Part shown: piece by piece, positions 4,844-5,276 of the stretch
Layout: each line of letters starts with the position of its first letter
Numbering within the stretch: the stretch's first letter is position 1
Source: Methanofollis sp.
GTDB lineage: Archaea; Halobacteriota; Methanomicrobia; Methanomicrobiales; Methanofollaceae
Direction of reading: 5' to 3'
DNA: 5,276 bases
Assembly: GCA_028696365.1 (NCBI GenBank)
Contig: JAQVHG010000164.1
Location: 1-5,276 of the forward strand
Position numbers and translations under genes: made by a program
Notes under the pieces: generated by a model
Seen by the model: only the letters and a program-made list of their open reading frames with translations
Told to the model about the DNA's origin: nothing
Database searches by the model: none

Positions 4844-5128
4844 ATGACTCAGAATGGAGGACACTTTGAGAAGGGCCGGTGGGTTGAGGACACAGAACCA
4901 ACGCCGGAAACCCCCTCAGGGCCTTCGGTGGACGAACTCGTCGACGAGGCCTCGAAGTCGGTCCGTAGAGCGGTCGGCGACGTGACTGCACTTGGCCGCC
5001 ACCTCTTCCTCACCGAGGAGGGACGCGGCCACCTGGAAAAGAAGGCGCGGGACGCCGGGGCGGCGCTGGAGCGTGCCGTCACCGAAGTGGCCGAGAAGGC
5101 ACGAAAGACCTACGAGAAGAAGGAGTGA
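4844..5128 (+). CDS. Small charged helical protein of unknown function
   Basis: A protein of 94 residues starting M-T-Q-N-G-G; an in-frame ATG at 4820 would add eight residues. I do not recognise the family. The first third is polar with a Pro/Thr/Glu stretch (E-P-T-P-E-T-P-S-G-P) and is probably disordered. From about residue 35 onwards it is rich in Ala, Glu, Lys and Arg with regular hydrophobic spacing, predicting long amphipathic helices (S-V-D-E-L-V-D-E-A, then A-L-E-R-A-V-T-E-V-A-E-K-A). There are no cysteines and no membrane segment, so it should be soluble or peripherally attached. The reading frame continues upstream to 4433, but that part overlaps two other frames and looks non-coding. 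A phasin-like or membrane-surface helical role is conceivable but speculative. Confidence 0.65.
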   Translation: MTQNGGHFEKGRWVEDTEPTPETPSGPSVDELVDEASKSVRRAVGDVTALGRHLFLTEEGRGHLEKKARDAGAALERAVTEVAEKARKTYEKKE

Positions 5129-5155
5129 CCAGCCGAAGGGCTCTTCTCCTCAGAC

Positions 5156-5162
5156 TTTTTTT
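5156..5162 (+). terminator. T-run terminator
   Basis: Seven T lie 27 bases after the stop codon at 5128, preceded by a pyrimidine-rich stretch and a weak AGCC/GGCT stem (5131-5142). This is the usual form of an archaeal intrinsic terminator. Confidence 0.55.
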
Positions 5163-5192
5163 CTTCAGATCTCTTGGAACTCCTGATCCATG

Positions 5193-5259
5193 AGCTCTGT
5201 AGAAATCCTCTTGATAAATCTCTCTGTCGGGGGGCTTGCCGCCCCCCGAACCCCCCGCG
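5193..5259 (+). repeat. Dispersed intergenic repeat, copy 4
   Basis: The left half (5193-5215) is identical to 37-59 over 23 bases. The ATCTCTCTG block follows, then the strongest hairpin of the family: seven pairs, GGGGGGC (5229-5235) with GCCCCCC (5241-5247), around TTGCC, and the tail gaaccccccgcg. It lies downstream of the helical-protein gene, in the same direction as copy 1. Confidence 0.8.
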
Positions 5260-5276
5260 ACACGAGAAGTCGAGGA

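Noticed and set aside
37..5259. The four repeats as a CRISPR array or as ends of one insertion sequence
   Set aside because: Spacing is kilobases rather than tens of bases, orientation is mixed, and no transposase or Cas gene lies between them.

Overview
The window looks like a piece of a GC-rich methanogenic archaeon, most likely of the order Methanomicrobiales (Methanofollis or Methanoculleus type). This is a judgement from gene content and style, not a database match. The signs are Shine-Dalgarno sites of the GAGGTGATC type, a TusA / DsrE / NifS-like / IscU order, an archaeal 6-phospho-3-hexuloisomerase, and T-run ends without strong hairpins.

Layout. Positions 1-321 hold no gene: a 13-bp tandem repeat, the first copy of a dispersed repeat, then a possible promoter and a leader with two small stem-loops. 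Positions 322-3208 form a compact same-strand block: a TusA-family sulfurtransferase, a DsrE-family protein, a NifS/IscS-like protein, an IscU scaffold, and an HxlB-like sugar-phosphate isomerase after a 54-bp gap. Positions 3209-3546 are non-coding and contain an inverted repeat copy. A small two-helix membrane protein with a coiled-coil tail lies on the minus strand (3547-3873). Positions 3874-4359 are non-coding, with an AT-rich promoter zone, a run of ten T and a diverged repeat copy. Two tiny membrane-protein frames overlapping by ATGA follow (4360-4751), then a small charged helical protein (4844-5128), a T-run terminator and the last repeat copy.

The most interesting point is the NifS-like protein. 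It has the whole fold-type I cysteine desulfurase framework and the persulfide cysteine (Cys325), but the lysine that should bind pyridoxal phosphate is Asp202 (motif S-G-N-D instead of S-G-H-K). Three other cofactor-contact positions are also changed. It resembles the unusual Archaeoglobus fulgidus IscS, which also has Asp at this position. With TusA, DsrE and IscU beside it, I infer a sulfur relay that does not take sulfur from cysteine: persulfide or sulfide sulfur would be carried on cysteines of TusA, DsrE and the NifS-like protein and built into clusters on IscU.

The second main point is a family of four dispersed repeats of about 60-70 bp, each with an A/T-containing left half and a G/C hairpin right half. 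Two direct copies lie at the two ends of the window and two inverted copies lie between genes inside it.
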